Source: Acidobacteriota bacterium
GTDB lineage: Bacteria; Acidobacteriota; Blastocatellia; Pyrinomonadales; Pyrinomonadaceae
Reading direction: 5' to 3'
DNA: 64,000 nt
NCBI GenBank assembly: GCA_003223025.1
Contig: QHXR01000016.1
Span: forward strand, 307,160 to 371,159
This document shows positions 9,172 to 18,475 of this stretch, piece after piece. Under the pieces are notes generated by a model. It was not told the origin of the DNA. It ran no database searches and saw only the letters and a list, made by a program, of their open reading frames with translations. A program made the position numbers and the translations under genes. Each line of letters opens with the position of its first letter. Position 1 is the first letter of the stretch.

Positions 9172-10574
9172 TCCTTCTCTCCGATAATAAATGTCGGGAC
9201 CATGCCACCGCCACTCGAAACGTTTGCCAGCTCGCTCGATGACAGTCGCGTGAATGCGGCTCCGACGACGCCGTTAAAAAGCAGCGGATCGAGATCGACG
9301 AGTTGCTCAACCATTCCCCACTTGCCGAGATCGTCAAACATCATCGGGAACATTTCTTTTGCCGTCTTAACGCGCTCTTGCACGAGATAATCTCCATCGG
9401 ACAAAGCCGCCTTGATCGCCTCATCCCATTCCGACTCGCTTGAGTTCCATCCGATATAGATCCCGTGTCCGCCGTAATCATCGTTTGGTTTCAGGACGAG
9501 TTTGGACGAGTTCTCTCGAGTCCACGAGACGAGATCAACCTCCTCCGCATTTTGGATTTTGGATTTTGGATTTTGGATTTCATGGGAGCCTGAGCTTCTG
9601 ACTTGCGTCCGCTCCTCTCTGAATTTTCGTGTCCACGGAACGTGTTTTTGAATCGCGCTCAATTCCTGCTCATCGAATAAATGCGAATATCGTTCGTTCG
9701 TCAGGACCGCGAAGATCGCTTTCTTGTGAACCAACTTTCCGCGAAAACTGTTGACCATGCATATCGCACCCGCGCGATATGCATCGAGCAACGCATGTTG
9801 TTCGTCCATGATCGGCAAGTACTCATTTACAAGCAGACGCTTATAGACGATGTCGATCGCGACGCTTTCGAAGAAAAGTTTCTCGCCGTCAAACTCGAGC
9901 TGGTCGGGCGAGCAGATCACTGCCGTGTAACCTTGCACTTGGAAGTAATCGCGGAACAGCTCGAACTCTTTTACGGTCGGAAGATCTTTCAGATCGACGA
10001 TCGCGATCGTCGGATTTGTTTCCGGCTTTCCGCCGTTGAATTCGGTGTAGCAGTCGAGCAGGACCTGCAGCATCTTCGGCCGGCCGTCGAAGCCGCGGAC
10101 GGAATATCGTTCGGCGAACTTCTTCATCACGGGCAGCGATTCGAAGATCTCGGTCGCGGAATCCGCAAATGCGATCCCGGCCGGGCTTTCGCCATTCAGC
10201 TCGACGAAACTGTACGCGTCCTCGGTGAGAAATGAATCGAGTCTCGCAGTCGGCGAAACTTGTTTGTAGCCCGGATCGATGCGCACGAGTTCTTTTTCGA
10301 TCTCCGTCACGCCGAGCTCCTCGAGCAAAGCGTCATCGGCGACGGCCGCGTCTTTTACTTTCTGCAGAGCGCTCCAGATCGTCTCGCAAGCTTCGGTCGC
10401 GCTTTTCCAATCGGATTCGGTGACGAAATGAGGACGCAGATACGGCGACAGAGGACGTCCGCCGAAGATGAGCTTGTTATGCTCCAATCCGTCGTGAAGA
10501 ATTTGAAATGAAGACGCGGCAAGTTCCTCGTCTTCGAGAAGCTCGTTGTAGTAAGCGACTGCTTGTTTGAGCAT
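9168..10574 (-). CDS. ATP-grasp-like protein with heptamer-repeat insertion
   Basis: A 468-residue cytoplasmic protein. The C-terminal part has ATP-grasp-like segments: SSKLVLKPNDDYGGHGIYIG (nucleotide-binding Lys and Gly-rich loop), then DYLVQERVKT and, near the end, LFNGVVGAAFTRLS, in the style of circularly permuted ATP-grasp/glutathionylspermidine synthase-like proteins. The N-terminal half includes VELNGESPAGIAF, plausible as part of the same fold. The reaction is unknown; an ATP-dependent ligation of a carboxylate to an amine is the family's usual chemistry. About residues 333-342 (EIQNPKSKIQNAE) come from a seven-base tandem repeat. The gene leads the pair with the metalloprotease and overlaps it by four bases. 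Confidence 0.75.
   Translation of the reverse strand: MLKQAVAYYNELLEDEELAASSFQILHDGLEHNKLIFGGRPLSPYLRPHFVTESDWKSATEACETIWSALQKVKDAAVADDALLEELGVTEIEKELVRIDPGYKQVSPTARLDSFLTEDAYSFVELNGESPAGIAFADSATEIFESLPVMKKFAERYSVRGFDGRPKMLQVLLDCYTEFNGGKPETNPTIAIVDLKDLPTVKEFELFRDYFQVQGYTAVICSPDQLEFDGEKLFFESVAIDIVYKRLLVNEYLPIMDEQHALLDAYRAGAICMVNSFRGKLVHKKAIFAVLTNERYSHLFDEQELSAIQKHVPWTRKFREERTQVRSSGSHEIQNPKSKIQNAEEVDLVSWTRENSSKLVLKPNDDYGGHGIYIGWNSSESEWDEAIKAALSDGDYLVQERVKTAKEMFPMMFDDLGKWGMVEQLVDLDPLLFNGVVGAAFTRLSSSELANVSSGGGMVPTFIIGEKE
9549..9576. repeat. Heptanucleotide tandem repeat inside the ATP-grasp-like gene
   Basis: Four perfect copies of ATTTTGG in a row, followed by a partial ATTTC, encode IQNPKSKIQN on the minus strand. 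Because seven is not a multiple of three, a gain or loss of one unit would shift the reading frame. Heptameric repeats of this kind resemble short tandemly repeated repetitive sequences known from cyanobacteria and other phyla. Confidence 0.9.
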
Positions 10575-10578
10575 AAAT

Positions 10579-10664
10579 GGTAGGACAGCCTTTCCAGGCT
10601 GTCCTTGTTGCGCGAACGAAACGCGCGATTCGCGACGAGGGACAGGTTGGAAAGCCTGTCCTAC
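10579..10664. repeat. Intergenic palindromic repeat
   Basis: The arms, about 10580-10604 (GTAGGACAGCCTTTCCAGG...) and 10640-10664, are inverted copies with about three mismatches across 25 bases; the left arm also contains an internal hairpin. The element fills the gap between the EVE-domain gene and the ATP-grasp-like gene, both on the minus strand, so the transcript would carry a strong hairpin between them. Confidence 0.8.
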
Positions 10665-10665
10665 A

Positions 10666-11070
10666 TTATTTCGACATCTCGACGATCTCGTCCCACTCTT
10701 CTTTCGTTACCGGCGAAACGGAAAGGCGCGAAAGCTTGACCAACTTCATCTCCGAAAGTTTTGGATTCGCCTTGATCGCCGCGAGTGTCACCGGATTCTT
10801 CACTGGCTTCCCCGCTTCGAGCTCGACTGCGACCCATGAGCCTTCATCCGCGGTTGGATCGGGAAACGCAGTCTTCGTAACTTTCGCGTATCCGACAACC
10901 GAACGCTCGTCTCCGGAGTGATAATAAAAGACCTTATCGCCCGCGCTCATTTCCTTGAGATTGTTCCGCGCGGTAAAGTTTCGAACTCCGGTCCAATCCG
11001 TCTTCCCTTCTTTCTGAAAATCCGCGAACGAATACGATTCAGGTTCTTGTTTCACAAGCCAGTATTTCAT
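10666..11070 (-). CDS. EVE domain-containing protein
   Basis: A 134-residue protein that is almost entirely one EVE domain (a PUA/YTH-like fold), with the typical start MKYWLVKQEP, then DWTGVRNFTARNNLK, GDKVFYYHSG and VVGYAKV. Such proteins are thought to bind modified bases in DNA or RNA; stand-alone members resemble human THYN1. Length is normal for the family. It has no signal or membrane span. No modification enzyme is next to it, so the modified base it reads, if any, is unknown. Confidence 0.9.
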   Translation of the reverse strand: MKYWLVKQEPESYSFADFQKEGKTDWTGVRNFTARNNLKEMSAGDKVFYYHSGDERSVVGYAKVTKTAFPDPTADEGSWVAVELEAGKPVKNPVTLAAIKANPKLSEMKLVKLSRLSVSPVTKEEWDEIVEMSK

Positions 11071-11139
11071 ATGTCTTACTTCGAATCTTCTTCTTGTTTC
11101 GTGTAGTTTCGTGTGATTCGCTGCTGCAGTTTTTCTTAG

Positions 11140-11223
11140 TTCGTGTGTCTTCGTGTTAGTTCGTGGTTTCAGTTCTTCTACGTCTAAAACCTGGAACCAC
11201 TAACCCACACGAAGATACACGAA
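11140..11223. repeat. Intergenic palindromic repeat built on the TTCGTGT motif
   Basis: The left arm at 11140-11172 (TTCGTGTGTCTTCGTG...) and right arm at 11191-11223 (...CACGAAGATACACGAA) are imperfect inverted copies of 33 bases. Further TTCGTGT copies precede it at about 11094-11115. It lies between the EVE gene and the 196-residue unknown gene, both on the minus strand. No gene is visible in the gap. Confidence 0.7.
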
Positions 11224-11236
11224 AAGGTACGCCCGC

Positions 11237-11827
11237 CTATTTGCCTTTCTGCGCTTCGGCCGCTTTCTTGTTCAGCCATTTCGCCCACTTCTCGATCATT
11301 GGTCTGAACGGCTTGAAGAGTTTTCCGCGAATGCTTCCGACGGATTGTTGTTCGCTCCACGAGCGCAAATTCTTTTCGGCGTATTGCCGGATCTGCGGTT
11401 CGAGATTCTGTTTTTTCACCGAGTGCTTCAGCGTCAGATGATAATGCTGGCCGACGAGCGAGAAGATCAGACCGGCGAGATTTCCTTTGAACGAGCTCTT
11501 CGCCATCCACTTCTTCGCGAAGCCCTCGGTCGGCTGCAGCAGAGCTCCCATCGACATCTCGAGCCATGCTCCTTGATTTCCCTGCTTCGGATGATAGAGC
11601 CCGGGGAGATCGCCTTTGATCGGAACGGTTAGATTCTTGAGCCGCGGATCGTTTATAAAATCGACAAGCTTTACCTTTTCGATGCCCCGCAGATGCTCCA
11701 TCGGAAGAAAGTCGAGAGCCTTTCGAAGATGATCCTCGGTGTAAGCCGGAAGCTGAAACCCCGCCGCGTTTTCGATCTTAACTTTTGTAACCTTTGCAGT
11801 CTTTTGCCCTGCAGTTTGAATTGCCAT
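11237..11827 (-). CDS. Conserved-looking protein of unknown function, 196 aa
   Basis: I do not recognise a named family. The protein is basic at both ends, with a Lys-rich C-terminus (WLNKKAAEAQKGK). The central part contains DLPGLYHPKQGNQGAWLEM and FKGNLAGLIFSLVGQHYH followed by LTLKHSVKK; the latter has the spacing of a helix with several His residues but is not a classical HEXXH zinc site. There is no signal peptide. It sits alone on the minus strand, divergent from lpxC across a palindromic repeat. Composition matches the surrounding genome, so it is likely a real, vertically inherited gene. Confidence 0.65.
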   Translation of the reverse strand: MAIQTAGQKTAKVTKVKIENAAGFQLPAYTEDHLRKALDFLPMEHLRGIEKVKLVDFINDPRLKNLTVPIKGDLPGLYHPKQGNQGAWLEMSMGALLQPTEGFAKKWMAKSSFKGNLAGLIFSLVGQHYHLTLKHSVKKQNLEPQIRQYAEKNLRSWSEQQSVGSIRGKLFKPFRPMIEKWAKWLNKKAAEAQKGK

Positions 11828-11921
11828 AACTTGCTGTAAATTGTAATTGGAAAGGCCGTATTAGTAAATTCTGCGACAGTTCTGTTGCGGACGCGCCACA
11901 TTTTGGATGATTGTCGCGGCA

Positions 11922-12017
11922 GTCAGAACCGGAAGCGGCAGCGACCACACCACCCGTTATGCGTGTGCAGCCTCCTTATTCACTGGATACCTGGTCGCTA
12001 CCGCTTCCGGTTCTGAC
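11922..12017. repeat. Intergenic palindromic repeat upstream of lpxC, related to the one inside tgt
   Basis: Two 26-base arms, 11922-11947 (GTCAGAACCGGAAGCGG...) and 11992-12017, are inverted copies with one mismatch around a 44-base loop. The same GTCAGAACCGG(A/G)AGCGGTAGCG motif occurs as an arm inside tgt at 42882-42905. It lies in the leader of lpxC, 60 bases before its ATG. Confidence 0.9.
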
Positions 12018-12076
12018 AGGAGCTTTCCCGATGGCACGATGCTTGTAAGAAGATCGGCAGGACAATCGGGCAGTTC

Positions 12077-12928
12077 ATGAATCAAACAACGATCTCAAAC
12101 GAAGTTTCCGTCGTCGGTGTCGGTCTGCACACGGGTGTCGAGGTGAATCTCAAACTCAAGCCGGCACCTGAGAATACGGGCTACGTCTTTGTGCGGACGG
12201 ATCTCGACAACTTCGAAATTCCGGCCTCGGCCGAGTACATATCGCACTGCAGTTACGCAACGACTCTGATGCGGCGCGGCGTTGTTCTTTCGACGTGCGA
12301 GCATCTGCTTTCCGCGTTGCGCGGCAGCGGAATCGATAATTGTTTTATCGAGCTCGACAACATCGAGATCCCGATCATGGACGGATCAAGCGAGGATTTC
12401 ATCGAGCTCATCAAACGCGCGGGAATCTCGGAGCAGGATTCGCCGCGAAGACATTTTCGAGTATTGAAGAAAGTTTCGCTCGATCAGGACGGAAGGCGGA
12501 TGTCGATCGAGCCTTCGGATAAATATGAGATCGAGTGTGTCATCGACTTTGATCACCCGTTCATAAACACGCAGTCGCTTCACTTCGTTTTTGACAACGG
12601 AGCGTTCGGACGAGAGATCGCATCTGCTCGTACGTTTGGATTCACGAGTGAGATCGAGATGCTTCGAAAAGCAAATCTCGCGCGCGGCGGTTCTCTGGAT
12701 AACGCGATCGTATTAACGCCTAACGGCATGTTGAATGAAACGCCGTTGCGGTTCGACGACGAGTTTGTCCGTCACAAGATCCTCGACATCATCGGCGATT
12801 TCGCTCTGCTTGGCATGCCGGTCCTCGGAAAGATCACCGCCGAAAAAAGCGGCCATGCAGTTCACGCGGCCTTGATGAGTAAGTTGTTGAAGACTGAAGG
12901 CGCGTGGGAGATCGTTTCGAGCTCGTAA
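12077..12928 (+). CDS. lpxC: UDP-3-O-acyl-N-acetylglucosamine deacetylase
   Basis: A 283-residue LpxC, the zinc deacetylase that commits UDP-acyl-GlcNAc to lipid A synthesis, so the organism makes lipopolysaccharide. Zinc ligands are visible: His76 in TCEHLLSAL, and His233 and Asp237 in RHKILDIIGD; Glu75 is the likely general base and His260 in SGHAVHAAL the catalytic His. The start MNQTTISNEVSVVGVGLHTG matches the family's opening strand and turn. Length is slightly short of the roughly 300 residues usual for Proteobacteria. It is transcribed alone, with palindromic repeats on both sides. Confidence 0.97.
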   Translation: MNQTTISNEVSVVGVGLHTGVEVNLKLKPAPENTGYVFVRTDLDNFEIPASAEYISHCSYATTLMRRGVVLSTCEHLLSALRGSGIDNCFIELDNIEIPIMDGSSEDFIELIKRAGISEQDSPRRHFRVLKKVSLDQDGRRMSIEPSDKYEIECVIDFDHPFINTQSLHFVFDNGAFGREIASARTFGFTSEIEMLRKANLARGGSLDNAIVLTPNGMLNETPLRFDDEFVRHKILDIIGDFALLGMPVLGKITAEKSGHAVHAALMSKLLKTEGAWEIVSSS

Positions 12929-12962
12929 GAATTTTGAGCTCGCGTGTCTTAGGCTCGCGAGT

Positions 12963-13162
12963 CTTAAGCTCGCGTAGCGAGTGAAAGCATGTAGCCCCCA
13001 GCGTAGCTGGGGGTAAACTCACAAAAACAAAAAGCTCGCGTAGCGAGCGGCAGCCGTCACATGAATCGTTCGTCGCTCGCTATGCGAGCTTCGTCGTTTT
13101 ATCATCTGAACGCCCACCTAAGGCTGGGGGCTAGATGCTTTCACTCGCTACGCGAGTTTAAG
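12963..13162. repeat. Large nested palindromic repeat downstream of lpxC
   Basis: The outer arms, about 12963-13014 (CTTAAGCTCGCGTAGCGAGT...) and 13116-13162 (...CTCGCTACGCGAGTTTAAG), are inverted copies; an inner pair around 13031-13049 and 13073-13090 (AGCTCGCGTAGCGAGCG / CGCTCGCTATGCGAGCT) is nested between them. The left arm also contains its own hairpin CCCCCAGCGTAGCTGGGGG. It fills the gap between the convergent lpxC and a membrane-protein gene and may terminate both. Confidence 0.85.
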
Positions 13163-13201
13163 AGGTCTCGCGAAATTGCGAACGTCATGCTTCGGCCTAA
13201 A

Positions 13202-13678
13202 TCATTTCAATTTCGAATCCGCAGGCTTACTCAAACCCAACAACAAAATGATCGCCATCACGATCAGGGATCCTAATCTCACCAGACTCGCTGACTGCCA
13301 CGTCAGAGCTCGTCGAGTAAGATCCGGGTCGATCGTCGCGCTGTAGGAGCTTTGGACGAGCGACATAAGTTCAGGCACGAAGTAAACGAAAGTCACGGCG
13401 AGAACGCCCGCGTATCCTAGAATCGTCACGAGCACATAGTTTCGCCGCTCCGTTCCCCAGTTCGCGATCAGTCCCGTCAATAAAAGAACCATTGTGATCG
13501 GATGTACCGGAATCCAGAAGTTCCACGCGGCAAGACCGTACTCACCTTGAAACATGTGAAGGGACGCTGGGACCGCAGATGTCCAGACCGGGACGACGGC
13601 CGCGTGTTCGTACGTCGCTCCTCCGATAACGATGATGAAGCTGATGCAGCCGAGGATGAGTAATAGTGTACGGATCAT
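13202..13678 (-). CDS. Small integral membrane protein of unknown function
   Basis: A 158-residue protein from the ATG at 13678, chosen over an upstream start because AGGGAG lies nine bases before it. It has four likely membrane spans: about residues 4-24 (LLLILGCISFIIVIGGATYE), 54-75, 85-106 and 133-152. The pattern, with a conserved-looking EHAAVVPVW after the first span and HPITMVLL in the second, resembles the DUF1772-like family of small membrane proteins, but I am not certain of that. It is monocistronic and convergent with lpxC. Confidence 0.7.
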   Translation of the reverse strand: MIRTLLLILGCISFIIVIGGATYEHAAVVPVWTSAVPASLHMFQGEYGLAAWNFWIPVHPITMVLLLTGLIANWGTERRNYVLVTILGYAGVLAVTFVYFVPELMSLVQSSYSATIDPDLTRRALTWQSASLVRLGSLIVMAIILLLGLSKPADSKLK

Positions 13679-13773
13679 GTCGTGATTCTCCCTTGAGCGA
13701 GTTCTCGACATATACGCGGAGTAAATCGTAGAAAAGTATCAAGGACCTAGAGAATTGACGGACGGCGGATGCG

Positions 13774-13903
13774 ACTGGAACGCAGGCGTCCCCGCCTGCA
13801 ACATCGTCGCTTCGGCGATGTCACGCACGCTGGGATGTGGAATCCTCCGCGTTTGACGCCGCGGAAGCCACGGCGTTGCAGGCAGGGATGCCTGCGGTCC
13901 AGT
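13774..13903. repeat. Intergenic palindromic repeat downstream of gnd
   Basis: The arms 13774-13802 (ACTGGAACGCAGGCGTCCCC...) and 13875-13903 are inverted copies of 29 bases with a few mismatches, separated by about 70 bases that contain further small hairpins (e.g. CATCGTCGCTTCGGCGATG). A further partial copy, GGAACGCAGGC on the minus strand at about 13927-13937, forms the last codons of gnd. Confidence 0.8.
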
Positions 13904-13922
13904 CTCGGCCGACATGATCGTG

Positions 13923-15341
<1,419 letters not shown>

Positions 15342-15410
15342 ATTTGAAAATTATACGTTCCAAACGACCGCCTTTGCGAGGCGAGCATTGACGCAAATTG
15401 GCCGACGAAC

Positions 15411-16355
15411 TTGACGAGTGTATCTGCCCTGTTTGATGCTAAGCAAATGACAGCTCTTGCAGACGTAGTCCGTCCGACGACATTCGTCGAATCCCAAAAA
15501 TTACGCGACGAACTTGGACTCGATATCACGATCGCGTCCGAAGCATTTCAACATACCGGCAGCTTCAAATTCCGCGCGGCGTATAACGTCGTGTCGAGTG
15601 TTCCGAACGATGAACTTCTGACCGCATCATCCGGAAATTTTGGTCAAGCTCTCGCGTATGCGTCGAAGCTGCTCGGGAAAAAGTGCACGGTCGTGATGCC
15701 CGAAACTTCTGCTCAGGTAAAAATCGACGCGGTGCGCTTATACGGCGCGAATGTCGATCTGATCGATATCAAAAAGATTTCTCGAAACGACCGTGTGGCG
15801 CAGCTCGCGGCGGAAATGCCGGACGCTTACTATGCGAGTCCGTATGACGACAAGTTTGTTATCGAAGGCAACGCAACGCTGGGCGACGAGATACTGGATC
15901 GCAATTTCGATGTCGTGATCGCACCGATCGGTGGCGGCGGATTGATCTCGGGTGTGATCACTTCTATCCGACGCAAGGGTTCAAAAGCGCAAGCGATCGG
16001 AGCCGAGCCGCTACTTGGCAACGACGCCGCACGCTCTCTGCGAGCCGGTGAGCTCGTCGCCAACGAATCCGAGCCGATGACGATCGCGGATGGAGCGCGA
16101 ACTGTTTCGCTCGGAAAACTCAACTGGCCGATCATCAAGGACGGTGCGACGGACATCATTGAAGTCACCGACGACAACATCGGCTCCGCGACGCGTTTGT
16201 ATTTTGGAATGGCAAATCTGAAATGCGAACCGACGGGAGCTCTCGCTCTAGGAGCGATACTCGAAGATACGTCCCGATTTCGAGACAAGAAAATCTGCGT
16301 GATCGTCAGCGGCGGGAATGTCGACGCGGATGTTTACAGGAAGATTTTGGGGTGA
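15411..16355 (+). CDS. PLP-dependent threonine/serine dehydratase-like enzyme
   Basis: A 314-residue fold-type II PLP enzyme of the threonine/serine dehydratase and serine racemase group. The PLP lysine is Lys53 in TGSFKFRAAYN, the substrate loop is ASSGNFGQALAYA, and the phosphate-binding glycine loop is IGGGGLISG. The short length without a C-terminal ACT domain suggests a catabolic, unregulated enzyme such as threonine ammonia-lyase, serine racemase or threo-3-hydroxyaspartate ammonia-lyase; I cannot choose between them. The frame given begins with TTG at 15411; an ATG at 15447 is an alternative that would leave a shorter N-terminus. It is divergent from gnd and is followed by a large palindromic repeat. 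Confidence 0.88.
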   Translation: MTSVSALFDAKQMTALADVVRPTTFVESQKLRDELGLDITIASEAFQHTGSFKFRAAYNVVSSVPNDELLTASSGNFGQALAYASKLLGKKCTVVMPETSAQVKIDAVRLYGANVDLIDIKKISRNDRVAQLAAEMPDAYYASPYDDKFVIEGNATLGDEILDRNFDVVIAPIGGGGLISGVITSIRRKGSKAQAIGAEPLLGNDAARSLRAGELVANESEPMTIADGARTVSLGKLNWPIIKDGATDIIEVTDDNIGSATRLYFGMANLKCEPTGALALGAILEDTSRFRDKKICVIVSGGNVDADVYRKILG

Positions 16356-16430
16356 AGATCAGGGACGCCGAGCGGGCGAGCGGTGGAGAGTCGAATCCAA
16401 TGTAGGTAGTGGAGTTTTGCAGCCGTTCTT

Positions 16431-16690
16431 GTCGCCAAGGGCGACGAACATTAAAGCCTAGGGTTGAGTAAGCGAAGCGAACGAAACCCTAGGTAAGGAT
16501 TGAAACCGCATCCGTCGCTGAAGGCGACGAACAAAGCTCCGCGATAGGAAACGTTCGAGGTTCCGATGGATGGACATTAGGTGTCGGATTGTTCGTCGCT
16601 TTCAGCGACGGAATCGTGTGGCATCTGGTCCTAGGGTTTCGTCGCTTCGCTCCTCAACCCTAGGCTTTAATGTGCGTCGCCTTTGGCGAC
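16431..16690. repeat. Large two-level inverted repeat between convergent genes
   Basis: The outer arms 16431-16493 (GTCGCCAAGGGCGACGAAC...) and 16630-16690 (...CGTCGCCTTTGGCGAC) are inverted copies of about 60 bases, each containing CCTAGGGTT/AACCCTAGG sub-palindromes. Between them a second pair, CGTCGCTGAAGGCGACGAAC at about 16513-16532 and GTTCGTCGCTTTCAGCGACG at about 16591-16610, is nested. The whole gap of 16356-16783 contains no gene that I can see. Confidence 0.88.
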
Positions 16691-16783
16691 AAAAATCGCA
16701 GCGGAATTCCCGTACGACCAGGTTTGCATTTCCCCCACCTGCTTACGCAGGCGGTACCGTCCTGACTCCGACTCCGACTCCGA

Positions 16784-18469
16784 CTACGCCTTCACCTCTT
16801 CCACAAACGTCACGCGATTGATCTCATGAAGCGTGGTTGCTCCCGCAAAAACTTTCTTCACCGCCGACTCGCGCAAACTTGCCAGTCCTTCTTTCTGGGC
16901 CTGCCTTCGAATCTCAGATCCGGGACGCCTCTCGACGATCATCTCGCGAATTTGATCTGACATGTCGAGGAGCTCATGGATCGCCGTACGTCCGCGGTAA
17001 CCGGTGTGATTACATGCGTCGCAACCGACATTTCTAAAGAATGCCCGCTGCTTCACATCGTCCGGCCGGAGACCCGCCGAGAAAAGCTCCTCGTCTGAAG
17101 GTTGGTACTGACGTTTGCATACGGGACACAACAATCGCACTAGCCGCTGTGCCAGAACACAGTTGAGTGCCGAGACGAAGTTGTACGGTTCGACGCCCAT
17201 GTTTAGGAATCGCCCGATAACATCGATGACGTTGTTGGCGTGGACGGTCGTAAATACGAGATGGCCCGTGAGCGCCGACTGGATGGCGATCTGCGCCGTT
17301 TCCTCGTCACGAATTTCTCCGACCATGACCTTGTCCGGATCGTGACGGAGTATCGAGCGAAGACCGCGGGCAAACGTCAGCCCCTTCTTCTCGTTCACCG
17401 GAATCTGCATGATTCCTTGCAGGACGTACTCGACCGGATCCTCGATCGTAATGATCTTGTCCTCTTCATTGCGGATCTCGTTCAGAGCTCCGTACAACGT
17501 CGTGGTTTTACCCGAACCGGTCGGACCTGTAACGAGGACCATCCCGTACGGCTCCTTGATGTATAACCGGAAACGCTTTAGATCGTCCGGGTCGAAACCC
17601 ACGACTTCCAAACTCAGGTTCTTGAACTCCTCCGAGATCTGTTCCTTGTCGAGGATACGAATGACGCAGTTCTCGCCAAAATTCGATGGCATGATCGAAA
17701 CACGGAAATCGACCGTCCGTCCCTTGTAACGAACCCGGAAGCGTCCGTCCTGCGGAACCCGGCGCTCGGCGATATCGAGCTCCGACATAACTTTGATACG
17801 CGAGATCAATGTCTGGTGATATGCGATGTCGATCGGATCGACCTTGCGATACAGCGCTCCGTCGATTCGGAATTTCACATGCACGTCGCGATCGCCCGCT
17901 TCGATATGAATATCCGAAGCTCGCGATTCCATCGCGTTGTAGACGATCGTGTCGACGAGCTTGATGATCGGCGACATGTCCGAGTCCGTCGCCAGACGAT
18001 CGAGGTCGAGGACTTCTTCGCCCTGCTCCGTTTCTTTGACGAGCGAGATCTTAAATCCTGACGCGGCTTCCTGCAGAACACGCTGAGTCGCGTCGCCTTT
18101 TTTCAAAACTACATCGATCGCACCCTGGGTCGCGATATACGGAACGATGCGAACATTGAGCGCGTTCTCGAGCTCGTCGAGTCGTTCGAGATTCGTCGGA
18201 TCCGCCATCGCCGCGTGCAGGTCCATACCTTCACGTTTAAGCGGAACGAAATGATTTCTGAGCATCATCTCGACGGGGATTTTCGCGAGCTCTTCGTAGT
18301 CGATCGGCGAAGGAGCGTCGGCCGGCAGCAAATCGATGTACGGAAGTCGATATCGACGGGCGAGCTGTTTTGCCTCGACTACTTCGGGCGGCTCGTTCTC
18401 GAGAAAATCCGACAACTCGATCCGCGGAGACGATTGTTTTGTTGCGACAGTATCCTGTTCGGTACTCAT
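16784..18469 (-). CDS. GspE/PulE-type secretion or pilus assembly ATPase
   Basis: A 561-residue ATPase of the type II secretion/type IV pilus family (GspE/PilB). The N-terminal ~150 residues are the MshEN-type domain. The AAA-like motor has a Walker A GPTGSGKTTT at about residues 315-324, the Asp box/Walker B region around VMVGEIRDEETAQ, and a C-terminal zinc site from LLCPVCKRQ and CDACNHTGYRG. The protein powers assembly of a pseudopilus or pilus at the inner membrane. It lies six bases upstream-to-downstream after the gspF-like gene on the same strand. Three TCGGAG units follow the stop codon directly. Confidence 0.95.
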   Translation of the reverse strand: MSTEQDTVATKQSSPRIELSDFLENEPPEVVEAKQLARRYRLPYIDLLPADAPSPIDYEELAKIPVEMMLRNHFVPLKREGMDLHAAMADPTNLERLDELENALNVRIVPYIATQGAIDVVLKKGDATQRVLQEAASGFKISLVKETEQGEEVLDLDRLATDSDMSPIIKLVDTIVYNAMESRASDIHIEAGDRDVHVKFRIDGALYRKVDPIDIAYHQTLISRIKVMSELDIAERRVPQDGRFRVRYKGRTVDFRVSIMPSNFGENCVIRILDKEQISEEFKNLSLEVVGFDPDDLKRFRLYIKEPYGMVLVTGPTGSGKTTTLYGALNEIRNEEDKIITIEDPVEYVLQGIMQIPVNEKKGLTFARGLRSILRHDPDKVMVGEIRDEETAQIAIQSALTGHLVFTTVHANNVIDVIGRFLNMGVEPYNFVSALNCVLAQRLVRLLCPVCKRQYQPSDEELFSAGLRPDDVKQRAFFRNVGCDACNHTGYRGRTAIHELLDMSDQIREMIVERRPGSEIRRQAQKEGLASLRESAVKKVFAGATTLHEINRVTFVEEVKA

Positions 18470-18475
18470 TAGTTT

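Noticed and set aside
10579..13162. CRISPR-like or tRNA-like elements in the repeat-rich gaps
   Set aside because: Repeats are inverted pairs, not evenly spaced direct repeats with unique spacers, and none folds as a cloverleaf with a recognisable T-loop.
16760..16783. Acidic Ser-Glu tail of the GspE-like ATPase
   Set aside because: The TCGGAG units encoding Ser-Glu lie after the TAG stop, so they are not translated unless the stop is read through. GspE already has its complete length.
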